From UKL13-2 sp036394575 (GTDB lineage Bacteria > Pseudomonadota > Gammaproteobacteria > Burkholderiales > Usitatibacteraceae): a stretch of DNA of 64,000 nt. Location: NCBI GenBank assembly GCA_036394575.1, contig DASWEY010000078.1, positions 17,123-81,122 of the forward strand, in the 5' to 3' direction. Of the stretch, positions 25,232 through 33,243 are shown piece by piece. Both the position numbers and the translations under genes were made by a program. Under the pieces are notes generated by a model, which ran no database searches, was not told where the DNA came from, and was given only the letters and a program-made list of their open reading frames with translations. How positions within the stretch are numbered: the first letter of the stretch is position 1; every line of letters begins with the position of its first letter.

Positions 25232-25347
25232 GAGTTCTTATATCCCAAAACGGTGAATCAACCGGACGCTTATTGTGCCGGTTCACATCCGCCTTGCGCC
25301 CCTTCTGATTATTTGTTAGGATAAATTCAACAAGCAATGAATTTTAA

Positions 25348-25364
25348 CGCCGGTTGCACCGGCG
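25348..25364 (+). promoter_or_regulatory. Hairpin in the leader of the TonB receptor gene
   Basis: CGCCGGT, a TGC loop and ACCGGCG form a perfect 7-bp stem about 45 bp upstream of the receptor start, between the likely promoter area (TTGTTAGGATAAATT near 25313-25327) and the GAGGAG ribosome binding site. It could affect mRNA stability or be a protein-binding palindrome. Confidence 0.45.
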
Positions 25365-25406
25365 CGACAAGTTCAATAAATAAAAAACCATCCTGAGGAG
25401 AGAACA

Positions 25407-27701
25407 ATGAAACTGAAATACATCAGTGTTGCAGTCGCGTCCCTGTTTGCCGCCGCCGGTACTGTTTCCGCACAGCAGAGCCCGGCCAATCCGCCTGCAG
25501 CCAGCGCGCCCGCCAAGGCGCAAGACAAGGCCGACAACCCCGAGAAACTCGAAGCGGTTACGGTGACCGCCCGCCGGCGCGAAGAATCCCTGCAGGACGT
25601 GCCCATCTCGGTAACGGCTTTTACCGCCGATCAGCTTGCAAAAAACGGCACCACGGACATCACCGGACTTGCCAAATCGGTGCCGAATACGACGCTGTCC
25701 GCTTCGCGCGGGACCAATTCAACGCTGACCGCATTCATCCGCGGCGTCGGCCAGCAGGACCCGGTGGCGGGGTTTGAATCCGGCGTCGGCATTTACCTTG
25801 ACGACATCTATCTGGCGCGTCCGCAGGGCGCCGTCGCGGATATTTACGATGTGGAGCGCATTGAAGTACTGCGCGGTCCGCAAGGCACGTTGTATGGCCG
25901 CAACACCATTGGCGGTGCGATCAAATATGTCACCCGGAAGCTGGGGGCGGAACCCGAGTTGCGCCTCAAGGGAACCTATGGGTCCTATGGACAAACCGAC
26001 GCGGTCATCACCGGCAGCATGCCGGTCGCAAGCTGGATACGACTCGGCACGACGCTCGCCGTGTTCAAGCGGGACGGATTCGGCACCAACCGCTCCAACG
26101 GCGACGAAAACTACAACAAGGACATCAAGGCCGGCCGCATCAGCGCTGAATTTACCCCTACCGGCACCCTGTTCGTTCGCCTCGCCGCCGATACCACCAA
26201 GGACGACTCCAATCCGCGTCATGGCTATCGGCTGACGCCGGAAACCAGCACTGGCAAGCAACCGCTCAGCAATGTCTACGACACCGAGGCCAACCTGACG
26301 ACCGTGCTGGGCCATAAACAGGAAGTGACGCAAACCGGCGGCTCGGCATTGGTCGAATGGCAGTTCGCCAAGGATCTGACATTCAAGTCGATCACCGCGT
26401 CGCGCCACGACAAATCCTATGCGCCGATCGATTTCGATTCGCTTAACAAGCCGACCTTCGATGTGCCGGCGGTTTATACCAACCGGCAACTTAGCCAGGA
26501 ATTCCAGATCACCTACACGGGCAACAAAATGCAGGGCGTGGCGGGCGTCTATTATCTTGATGCCAATGCCTACAACAAGTTCGATGTGCGCCTGCTGGGG
26601 CTTTCCACGTTCACCGAAGACAATGTTGACACCAAGGCCTGGGCGGTGTTTGCCGATGCCAGCTTCGATGTGACCGATGCCTTCAGCTTTTCCATCGGCG
26701 GTCGTTACACCGAAGATGAGCGCAAGGCCAAAATCCTGCGCGAAATCTACCTCGGCGTGCTCGGCTCGCCGGCCATGGGCAATCCAGGCGCGGTGCTGTT
26801 CCGCCCCGCCGACACAAACCTGACCCCGGACCAGCTACATCGCAAGGACCGGAAGTTCACGCCGCGCATCTCGGCCAGTCTGAAAGTCGATGCGGACAAT
26901 AATCTCTATGCGTCCGTATCGCAGGGCTTCAAGGGCGGCAGTTTTGATCCGCGCCTCAATCTGGTCGGCACCAAGATCAGCGTTGCCAAGGCCAGCCAGG
27001 GTTTCAGCCCGGAAACCATTACCACCTATGAGATGGGCGTTAAATCCCAATTCAATCAGGGCCGCTTTCTGACCAATGTCGCCCTGTTCCACAGCGACTA
27101 CAAGGATGTGCAGATCCCGGGCTCCATCGCCATCGATACCAATGGCGACGGCATCGACGACAGCTTTGCCGGAGTCACCACCAATGCCGGCAAGGCGCGC
27201 ATCGACGGCGTTGAAATTGAAGCGACCGCCAAAGTCACCGAGGCGTTCAGCCTGTCGGGAATGATGGGCTATATCGATGCCAAGTACACCAAATTCATCG
27301 GTGCCGGAAACATTGATGTTGCCAACCAGCGCGGCTTCCAGAACACGCCGCGAAAAACCGCCAGTATCAAGGGCAACTATGACTGGTCGCAGGCCATCAT
27401 GGGCCGTTCCGGCAAGCTGTCCCTGAGCAGCACGGTGTCTTACCGCAGCAATACGCAGCAGTTCGAGTTTGCGACGCCGATCCTCGATCAGCCGGCATAC
27501 TATCTTTGGGATGCCAGTCTGGTGTGGACCTCCTCGAACAACAAGCTTCGCGCCGGCTTGCACGGCAAGAATCTGAACAATAACCATTACAAGGTGGCCG
27601 GCTACTATTTCCCGACCCTGCCATCGCCCGGTGACAGCAGCGTGCTGGCGTTCTACGGCAACCCGCGCACGGTATCGGCAACGATCGAATATCGCTTCTG
27701 A
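25407..27701 (+). CDS. TonB-dependent outer-membrane receptor
   Basis: The 764-residue protein has a signal peptide (VAVASLFAAAGTVSAQ), a TonB-box-like EAVTVTARRR, a plug domain (about 55-165, including IRGVGQQDP and RIEVLRGPQGTLYGRNTIGG, 20 residues) and a 22-strand-type barrel ending in the outer-membrane C-terminal signature SATIEYRF. The sequence style (VTARRREESLQDVPISVTAF) is that of receptors often linked to uptake of larger organic compounds rather than siderophores, which is inference. GAGGAG precedes the ATG. It is divergent from the ABC importer operon. Confidence 0.93.
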   Translation: MKLKYISVAVASLFAAAGTVSAQQSPANPPAASAPAKAQDKADNPEKLEAVTVTARRREESLQDVPISVTAFTADQLAKNGTTDITGLAKSVPNTTLSASRGTNSTLTAFIRGVGQQDPVAGFESGVGIYLDDIYLARPQGAVADIYDVERIEVLRGPQGTLYGRNTIGGAIKYVTRKLGAEPELRLKGTYGSYGQTDAVITGSMPVASWIRLGTTLAVFKRDGFGTNRSNGDENYNKDIKAGRISAEFTPTGTLFVRLAADTTKDDSNPRHGYRLTPETSTGKQPLSNVYDTEANLTTVLGHKQEVTQTGGSALVEWQFAKDLTFKSITASRHDKSYAPIDFDSLNKPTFDVPAVYTNRQLSQEFQITYTGNKMQGVAGVYYLDANAYNKFDVRLLGLSTFTEDNVDTKAWAVFADASFDVTDAFSFSIGGRYTEDERKAKILREIYLGVLGSPAMGNPGAVLFRPADTNLTPDQLHRKDRKFTPRISASLKVDADNNLYASVSQGFKGGSFDPRLNLVGTKISVAKASQGFSPETITTYEMGVKSQFNQGRFLTNVALFHSDYKDVQIPGSIAIDTNGDGIDDSFAGVTTNAGKARIDGVEIEATAKVTEAFSLSGMMGYIDAKYTKFIGAGNIDVANQRGFQNTPRKTASIKGNYDWSQAIMGRSGKLSLSSTVSYRSNTQQFEFATPILDQPAYYLWDASLVWTSSNNKLRAGLHGKNLNNNHYKVAGYYFPTLPSPGDSSVLAFYGNPRTVSATIEYRF

Positions 27702-27713
27702 TATTGCGGCTGA

Positions 27714-27766
27714 GGGCGCACTGAACCACTGCGCCCGGGCCGGTAGCTTCGCATGAGCTGCCGGCC
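27714..27766. terminator. Paired stem-loops between convergent genes
   Basis: GGGCGCA (27714-27720) pairs perfectly with TGCGCCC (27730-27736), and GGCCGGTAGCT (27738-27748) pairs with AGCTGCCGGCC (27756-27766) with one mismatch. They fill the gap between the receptor gene and the convergent TetR gene. There is no T-tract, so if they end transcription it is not by the standard intrinsic mechanism. Confidence 0.5.
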
Positions 27767-28506
27767 TATTTCGAACGTGTTGCGCGGCTTGGCACGCACA
27801 CGCTTTTGAATCCGGCCGTGCAGTACTTGACCATGCGCGGCGCCAGCAACTCCAGGTCGTCCGAGTGACAGATTCCGCCGCTCAGGCGATCGATACGGCC
27901 TGTCCTCGACAAGGCAAGCGTCAGCGAGCCGGTCAGGAACATAAAACACCAGTAGAGATCTTCCACCCGGGCATCCGGCAAAGCCCGTTTGATGACACCG
28001 ATGAGTTTATGCACAACCGGATCGAAATAAGCCTTCTCGCTGGGACCGCCGCCGCCCGGCGCATTGTTGACATGCGCAATCAGCCGGAAATAATGCCGCC
28101 AGCCCTCGTCCCCCTTGTTGGCCTGCTCCAGCAGGGGCAGCAAAAATGCGGCAACCGCGCCCTCCACTTCAACCGCGTCGCCGAACCGGGCTTCATAGCG
28201 ATCCAGCGCCGCCATGCGCTCGGCAAAGACCACGCCGGCGCGCCGGTCGAGCACGGCCTCGAACAATCCTTTTTTGGTGTCGAAGTAATAATGCGCCAGC
28301 GCCGCGTCGACATTTGCCAGGGCTGCCACCGCCCGCATGGTGACGGCGTCAAAGCCATGCTTGGAGAACAGCTCTTCGGCGGCATCGAGGATGCGTTTGG
28401 TGGCGTCGATGCTGCCCGCAGCCTTGCGCGGGCGCCCTACCGTCGCGCGCTTGCGCTTGGCGGCCGGTGCGGGCGCAGCCGCGGATTTTTTGCGCGCCGC
28501 GTTCAT
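27766..28506 (-). CDS. TetR/AcrR family transcriptional regulator
   Basis: A Lys/Ala-rich N-terminal tail (about 30 residues) precedes the TetR helix-turn-helix, seen in RILDAAEELFSKHGFDAVTM and ALAHYYFDTKKGLFEAVL. The ligand-binding half is of the PsrA/AefR-like type, with WRHYFRLIAHVNN and ARVEDLYWCFMFLTGSL, which suggests a lipidic or acyl-CoA-type effector. It is divergent from the alpha/beta hydrolase gene and convergent with the TonB receptor, and is likely a local regulator of one or both. Confidence 0.9.
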   Translation of the reverse strand: MNAARKKSAAAPAPAAKRKRATVGRPRKAAGSIDATKRILDAAEELFSKHGFDAVTMRAVAALANVDAALAHYYFDTKKGLFEAVLDRRAGVVFAERMAALDRYEARFGDAVEVEGAVAAFLLPLLEQANKGDEGWRHYFRLIAHVNNAPGGGGPSEKAYFDPVVHKLIGVIKRALPDARVEDLYWCFMFLTGSLTLALSRTGRIDRLSGGICHSDDLELLAPRMVKYCTAGFKSVCVPSRATRSK

Positions 28507-28611
28507 GGGCGATGCGTCCTTGTTGTTCTGCCCGCCGCTACCCGATACGAACCTTGCATCGATACACCGCTCATTCGATTTTTTTCATTTTAATTCTTTT
28601 CGGATGCATTC

Positions 28612-29460
28612 ATGAATTATGTTGATGTCTTTTTCACCAGCAGCGACGGCCTGCGCCTCTATGCGCGCGACTATCCCGGCCCAGCGGCTGCGGCGCCGGT
28701 CGTCCTCTGCCTGCCGGGTCTGACGCGCAACAGCAAGGACTTTGCCGCTCTGGCCGAAGATCTGTGCAAGACGTATCGCGTCGTCTGCCCCGACCAGCGC
28801 GGCCGCGGACGCTCGGCGCGCGACCCCGAACCGGCACGCTATCGTCCCGAGCAATATGCGGGCGATATGGAAACCTTGTTGAACCTGCTGCATATCAAGC
28901 GGGTGGCCGTGATCGGCACTTCGCTGGGCGGTCTGATGGCCATCATGATGATGGCGCGCGACCCGCAGCGCATCCATGCCGCCGTGCTGAACGATGTCGG
29001 CCCCGAACTGGACCCGTGCGGCATCGCGCGCATTGCGGCTTATGTCGGCAAAACGGCGCCCGCCGCAGACTGGGACGAAGCCGTGCAACAAACCTCCGCG
29101 ATCAATGGGGCCGCTTTCCCCGATTTCACGATCGAGGATTGGCAGGCGATGGCGCGCGACATCTACATCCAGGAAGGCACCCGGCCGGTTCTCGATTACG
29201 ATCCGACGATTTCACAGGGCATTGCCGCCGGCAGCGCGGCGCCGAATCTCTGGCCCCTGTTCGAAATGGTATCCCTCAGGCCGCTGCTGGTGTTGCGCGG
29301 CGAGAGTTCGGACATCCTGTCCGCGGCGACCCTGGCGGAAATGACGCGCCGGCTGCCACAGCTGACGTCGCTGACCATCACCGGCCGCGGCCACGCGCCG
29401 ACCCTGACCGAACCGGCAGCACGTGCAGCGATCACAAAATTTCTGCACGATTGCCGCTGA
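28612..29460 (+). CDS. Alpha/beta hydrolase
   Basis: The 282-residue protein shows the nucleophile elbow GTSLGG (Ser near residue 104), the oxyanion region LCLPGLTRNSKDFAAL, and a late catalytic His in TGRGHAPTL. It has no signal peptide, so it acts in the cytoplasm on ester or similar bonds. Its divergent TetR neighbour and the nearby receptor and esterase suggest it processes the imported compound. Confidence 0.88.
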   Translation: MNYVDVFFTSSDGLRLYARDYPGPAAAAPVVLCLPGLTRNSKDFAALAEDLCKTYRVVCPDQRGRGRSARDPEPARYRPEQYAGDMETLLNLLHIKRVAVIGTSLGGLMAIMMMARDPQRIHAAVLNDVGPELDPCGIARIAAYVGKTAPAADWDEAVQQTSAINGAAFPDFTIEDWQAMARDIYIQEGTRPVLDYDPTISQGIAAGSAAPNLWPLFEMVSLRPLLVLRGESSDILSAATLAEMTRRLPQLTSLTITGRGHAPTLTEPAARAAITKFLHDCR

Positions 29461-29573
29461 ACAAAAACAGGGTCGATGGCAAAAAACCGGCAGCCCCGCC
29501 TCGCCGCCTATTTTGCCTATCTCACCTGTCTAACCCAGATCGATCTGGCGAACGCGGCGAACGAAATGGCAAT

Positions 29574-29599
29574 GCAGCCGGGAACTTTTTCCCGGCTGC
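29574..29599. terminator. Perfect 11-bp stem-loop between convergent genes
   Basis: GCAGCCGGGAA (29574-29584) and TTCCCGGCTGC (29589-29599) pair perfectly around a CTTT loop, between the hydrolase and the convergent small heat shock gene. The base after the stem is A in both directions, so it lacks the T-run of a classic intrinsic terminator. Confidence 0.55.
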
Positions 29600-29661
29600 A
29601 CAAGGTTGCGAAACGAGGTTGTGAAACGATTGAGCGATGACGCCGAAGCGCCCGCCGGGTC

Positions 29662-30117
29662 TTAGGCGGCCTGGCGTTCCAGCAGCTGCACGTTGCCGGC
29701 GCCTTCGATGGAAATCTTGCGGGGCTTCATCGCCTCGGGGATTTCGCGGGCCAGCTCGATGCTGAGGATGCCCGATTCAACCGTGGCGCGAACCACCTTG
29801 ACGTGATCGGCAAGCTGGAAGCGGTGCTCGAAATTGCGCGCCGCGATACCGCGATGCAGATAGGTCCTGGCGGCTTCCTCGCGCGGCTTGCGGCCGGTGA
29901 TCTTCAGGGTGTCGCGCTCGACTTCCAGTTCCAGTTCGGAACGGTCGAAGCCGGCGACGGCCATGGTGATCAGATACTTGTTTTCGGCGACCAGCTCGAT
30001 GTTGTAGGGCGGGTAGCTCGGTTGCGCATCGACCAGTTGGCCATTGTCGAAGAGTTGGGCGAGACGATCGAAACCGATGGCCGAACGATACAGGGGGGTG
30101 AAATCAAATGTACGCAT
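29662..30117 (-). CDS. Hsp20/IbpA family small heat shock protein
   Basis: The ATG at 30117 with GGAAAGG upstream gives 151 residues. The start MRTFDFTPLYRSAIGFDRL is that of IbpA-type proteins. The alpha-crystallin domain spans about 35-130 (PPYNIELVAENKYLITMAVA to SGILSIELAREIPE), with an LERQAA tail in place of the usual IxI motif position. It is a holdase chaperone. A sigma-32-like promoter lies upstream at 30184-30211. Confidence 0.93.
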   Translation of the reverse strand: MRTFDFTPLYRSAIGFDRLAQLFDNGQLVDAQPSYPPYNIELVAENKYLITMAVAGFDRSELELEVERDTLKITGRKPREEAARTYLHRGIAARNFEHRFQLADHVKVVRATVESGILSIELAREIPEAMKPRKISIEGAGNVQLLERQAA

Positions 30118-30183
30118 GGTTATATCCTTTCCAGTTAAAAGCGATATGGTTAAGCGGGCCTCCGTTGAGCACCCGCATTGGAA

Positions 30184-30211
30184 AGATAGGTTCGCGTTTT
30201 TTGTTTTCAAG
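30184..30211 (-). promoter_or_regulatory. Sigma-32 (heat shock) promoter for the Hsp20 gene
   Basis: On the minus strand CTTGAAA (30211-30205) and CCTATCT (30190-30184) are 14 bp apart. The RpoH consensus is CTTGAAA, 11-16 bp, CCCCATNT, so the -35 is perfect and the -10 differs at one conserved position. Transcription would start near 30176, giving a leader of about 60 nt. Confidence 0.75.
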
Positions 30212-30227
30212 CCCTGTCCGCCAATCC

Positions 30228-30233
30228 TATAAT
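30228..30233 (+). promoter_or_regulatory. Perfect -10 box for the DUF3224 gene
   Basis: TATAAT at 30228-30233 ends only nine bases before the ATG at 30243, so the transcript would have almost no leader, and no Shine-Dalgarno sequence is visible. The -35 is poor (TTTCAA at 30205-30210), and it overlaps the -35 of the divergent heat shock promoter. Confidence 0.5.
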
Positions 30234-30242
30234 GGCGGCACC

Positions 30243-30752
30243 ATGAATATCCGCAAACAAATCAGACTGCGCGCCATTGCGGGCTATTTGCTGTCTGCCC
30301 TGATTGGCGCGGCTTGCGCTCACCTACCGACGGGAACCGTCATGACCAGTCGCGCCAGTGGTACCTTCGACGTAAAACTCAGCCCGCAGGCGGCGGACGC
30401 CAAAACCGAAGGCGCGGTTCCCGGCCGGATGCTGATCGACAAGCAGTTCCACGGTGCACTGGAGGCCGCCAGCAAGGGGCAGATGCTGGCGGCGATGAGC
30501 GAAGTCAAGGGCTCGGCCGGCTATGTCGCCATCGAGCAGGTCAGCGGCACGCTGGATGGCAAGCGAGGAAGCTTCATCCTGCAGCACACCGGCACCATGA
30601 ACCGCGGCGTGCCCAGTTTAAGCGTTACCGTGGTGCCCGATTCCGGTACCGGCGAGCTGCGCGGGCTCAGCGGCAGCATGACGATCAATATCGTCGACGG
30701 CAAACACTTCTACGATTTCGACTACATCCTGGCAGACAAAGCGGCGAACTGA
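30243..30752 (+). CDS. DUF3224 domain protein with lipoprotein-like N-terminus
   Basis: The 169-residue protein has a hydrophobic N-terminus with a possible lipobox (SALIGAAC, Cys near residue 24). It is followed by the compact DUF3224 beta-barrel with ASGTFDVKLSPQAAD, MLIDKQFHGALEA and GSFILQHTGTMNRG. The family resembles allene-oxide-cyclase-like barrels; function unknown. It ends eight bases from the convergent thiolase gene. Confidence 0.8.
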   Translation: MNIRKQIRLRAIAGYLLSALIGAACAHLPTGTVMTSRASGTFDVKLSPQAADAKTEGAVPGRMLIDKQFHGALEAASKGQMLAAMSEVKGSAGYVAIEQVSGTLDGKRGSFILQHTGTMNRGVPSLSVTVVPDSGTGELRGLSGSMTINIVDGKHFYDFDYILADKAAN

Positions 30753-30759
30753 CGCCCAT

Positions 30760-32019
30760 TCAGGATTCCAGCAAGGCCACCGTTCCCAGGCCACCATCTG
30801 CACAAATGCTGACGATCGCCTTTTTGCCCGGCCCCATCGCCGCCAACTCCTTGGTCGCCTGGCTCAGGATGCGCGCCCCGGTGGCGCCGAAGGGATGACC
30901 GATAGCCACGCTGCCGCCGTTGGGGTTGATGCGCTCGCGCGGCAGCTTGCCCAGATCATTATTCACGCCGGCTTTTTCGCGGCGGAAGGTGTCGCTTTCC
31001 AGGGCGGCGATATTGCACAGCACCTGGGCGGCGAAGGCCTCGTGAATTTCATAGAGATCGATATCGCTGAAGGCGAGGCCGTTGCGGGCCAGCAGGCGCG
31101 GGATGGCGTAGGCCGGGGCCATCAGCAGGCCCTCGTGAAAAATATCCACGGCCGCGACTTCGTAGTCGCGCAGCTTCACCTTCGGCAAATGGCCCGGAAG
31201 GCGCGTCAAGGCGGCCTCCCGGGCCACCCATATCGCCGCCGCGCCGTCGGTGAGCGGTGAAGAATTCCCGGCGGTGATGGTGCCGGCGCTGGAGCGGTCG
31301 AACACCGGCTTCAGGGTCGCCAGTTTTTCCAGGGTGCTGTCGGCGCGCGGGATGCCGTCCCTGGCAATGCCGCTGACATTGATGATGAGGTCGTCGAAAA
31401 AACCGTTCGCCATCGCCTTCACCGCGCGGGCATGGCTTTCGTAGGCGATCCGGTCCTGCGCATCGCGTGGAATTTTCCAGGTCTTCGCCATTTCTTCGCA
31501 ATGCTCGCCCATGCTCTTGCCGCTGACGCGGTTCTTCACGCTGGGGATGTCGAGGCGGATGTCGCCGAACTTGATGGTGGCGACGGCATCGATGCGCGCG
31601 CCGAAGGAGCGCGCCTGCATCACGCCGCGCAGCCAGTCTGAGAAGCCCTGCGTGAGGCCGATCTGCACACGGCTCATCGCCTCCACGCCGCCGACCAGGG
31701 CCAGCGGTTTTTCGGCGCTCAACATGCCTGCCGCCTGGAATGCGCCGATCATCGAGGTCGAACAGGCCATCACCGTCGAGTAGGCGGGAATGGTCTGGTC
31801 GAGTTTCGCGTCCATCAGCACTTCGCGTGCGATATTGCTCCAGCGCAGGCTGGGAATCACGGTGCCCCAGACCATCAGATCGGGCCGCGCGATCTTCGCC
31901 ATCGCCTGCGCGACGGGCACCGACATCTGGATGGCGTCGAGCGATTTGAGCGGGCCGTCGACCTTGCAGAACGGGGTGCGCAGGCCGGCGACGAGGTAGG
32001 TAGGTTCTGATAAGTGCAT
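30760..32019 (-). CDS. Thiolase (acetyl-CoA C-acyltransferase), FadI-like
   Basis: I start at the ATG at 32019, six bases after AAGGAA; an ATG two codons earlier abuts that site. The 419-residue protein has the nucleophilic Cys in VMACSTSM (near 85), the first catalytic His in EIHEAFAAQVL, the GHPFGATGAR loop, and the second catalytic Cys in SICADGGLG. This is consistent with degradative beta-ketothiolase for beta-oxidation. The motif around the first Cys (ACSTS) departs slightly from the common CSSG. No other beta-oxidation genes are adjacent. Confidence 0.9.
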   Translation of the reverse strand: MHLSEPTYLVAGLRTPFCKVDGPLKSLDAIQMSVPVAQAMAKIARPDLMVWGTVIPSLRWSNIAREVLMDAKLDQTIPAYSTVMACSTSMIGAFQAAGMLSAEKPLALVGGVEAMSRVQIGLTQGFSDWLRGVMQARSFGARIDAVATIKFGDIRLDIPSVKNRVSGKSMGEHCEEMAKTWKIPRDAQDRIAYESHARAVKAMANGFFDDLIINVSGIARDGIPRADSTLEKLATLKPVFDRSSAGTITAGNSSPLTDGAAAIWVAREAALTRLPGHLPKVKLRDYEVAAVDIFHEGLLMAPAYAIPRLLARNGLAFSDIDLYEIHEAFAAQVLCNIAALESDTFRREKAGVNNDLGKLPRERINPNGGSVAIGHPFGATGARILSQATKELAAMGPGKKAIVSICADGGLGTVALLES

Positions 32020-32189
32020 GGACATTTCCTTGACGGGATTGGTTAATGCCGGCGACCCTAGAAGATCGGCGTGCGATAAAAATTGCGGGACGAAAATTGC
32101 CAGGCGAAATAAGAATTATGCACCCGGGCAGATGCCAGGCGTTCACCGGGATGCATCTACCCGAGCGGATTAAATTTGCAAGGTCCTTT

Positions 32190-32246
32190 ATTGGCGCGGT
32201 GTTTGGAGCAAAAATGTCCTAAACACCGCGCCAAATGGCGTTCTAC
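32190..32246 (+). repeat. Family A hairpin repeat, copy A3 (best stem)
   Basis: TTGGCGCGGTGTTT and AAACACCGCGCCAA form a perfect 14-bp stem with loop GGAGCAAAAATGTCCT, followed by the family flank ATGGCGTTCTAC. It lies six bases from family B copy B1. Confidence 0.9.
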
Positions 32247-32252
32247 GTTTTC

Positions 32253-32374
32253 GGGAACTTCTCAAAACCGTCGCGAGCGGTCCAAGGTCGCGGCGAGGAG
32301 CGGAAGCGTACGAAGAGTACGCCGAGCACCGGAGCCGCGAGATTGGTCCGCGCAGTAGGTTTTTAGAAGTTCCC
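32253..32374 (+). repeat. Family B long nested palindrome, copy B1
   Basis: The 122-bp unit starts GGGAACTTCTCAAAACC and ends GGTTTTTAGAAGTTCCC, terminal inverted repeats matching at 16 of 17 positions. Inside, TCGCGGC pairs with GCCGCGA and GCGTAC with GTACGC around a GAAGA loop, so the whole unit can fold into one long hairpin. It is about 93% identical to 60096-60215. The size and inverted ends suggest a MITE-like element or a transcribed structured RNA. Confidence 0.85.
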
Positions 32375-32376
32375 TT

Positions 32377-33243
32377 TCAACGCAGCCAGTAATCCGCCGC
32401 AACACCGGCGAATACCGCGGCGCCCAACCAGTTGTTGTGCAAAAACGCCTTGAAGCATTTCTCGCGTTCACGATGGCGAATCAGGGTGTAGTGATAGAAC
32501 GCAATCGCCGCAGCCGCGGCAAGCCCGACCCAGTACGGCCAACCGAGGTTAAGGGCATTGCCGATGGCCAGCAGCAAGGCGAGCGTGAGGCCGTAACAGA
32601 GCATCACCGCCGCCACATCGTATTTGCCGAACAAGAGAGCCGTGGTCTTGATGCCGATCCTGATGTCGTCATCGCGATCCACCATCGCGTATTCGGTGTC
32701 GTAGGCGATGGTCCAGAAAATATTGGCCAGCAGCAGCCACCAGGCCAGCGCCGGCACGCGGCCGGTGAGCGCGGCGAAAGCCATCGGAATGCCGAAGCCG
32801 AAGGCGATGCCGAGGTAGGCCTGCGGCATGGCGAAGAAGCGCTTGGTGAATGGATAGCTTGCAGCCAGGAACAGCGCGGCGAATGAGAGCTGAATGGTGA
32901 GCGGGTTCAAGAAAATCAACACCATCGCGAAAGCGATCAGCGACAACAGCGCGGCAACGGTGAGGGCTTCACGCGTGGAAATCTTTCCCGATGCCAGCGG
33001 ACGCTGCGCGGTGCGTTTGACGTGGCCATCGAAATCGCGGTCGGCGTAATCATTGATCGCGCAACCCGCCGAGCGCATCAACACGGTGCCGAGAATGAAG
33101 ACGATCGCAATGACCGCATCAGGCCGGCCATTGCCGGCGATCCACAGCGCCCACAGTGTCGGCCACAGCAACAGCAGGATGCCGATGGGGCGGTCGAGTC
33201 GCACCAGCTGGACATAGAGGCCCAGTTTTTTGCGCAGGTTCAA
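32377..33243 (-). CDS. ubiA: 4-hydroxybenzoate polyprenyltransferase UbiA
   Basis: I place the start at the TTG at 33243, whose TTGA overlaps the stop of the trpF-like gene; it gives 288 residues (E. coli UbiA has 290) beginning MNLRKKLGLYVQLVRLDRP. The two Mg-diphosphate motifs are visible: AINDYADRDFDGHV (near 72) and YAMVDRDDDIRIGIKTTA (near 195). It is a membrane enzyme of ubiquinone synthesis with about eight or nine helices. It uses the 4-hydroxybenzoate made by UbiC, encoded two genes upstream in the same cluster. Confidence 0.93.
   Translation of the reverse strand: MNLRKKLGLYVQLVRLDRPIGILLLLWPTLWALWIAGNGRPDAVIAIVFILGTVLMRSAGCAINDYADRDFDGHVKRTAQRPLASGKISTREALTVAALLSLIAFAMVLIFLNPLTIQLSFAALFLAASYPFTKRFFAMPQAYLGIAFGFGIPMAFAALTGRVPALAWWLLLANIFWTIAYDTEYAMVDRDDDIRIGIKTTALLFGKYDVAAVMLCYGLTLALLLAIGNALNLGWPYWVGLAAAAAIAFYHYTLIRHREREKCFKAFLHNNWLGAAVFAGVAADYWLR

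Larger units (their letters stand above)
32020..32376. other. 357-bp intergenic stretch holding repeats A3 and B1
   Basis: No credible gene is seen. After about 170 bp of leader sequence of the thiolase gene the stretch consists of family A copy A3 (32190-32246) and family B copy B1 (32253-32374), which abuts the ubiA stop codon. Confidence 0.7.
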
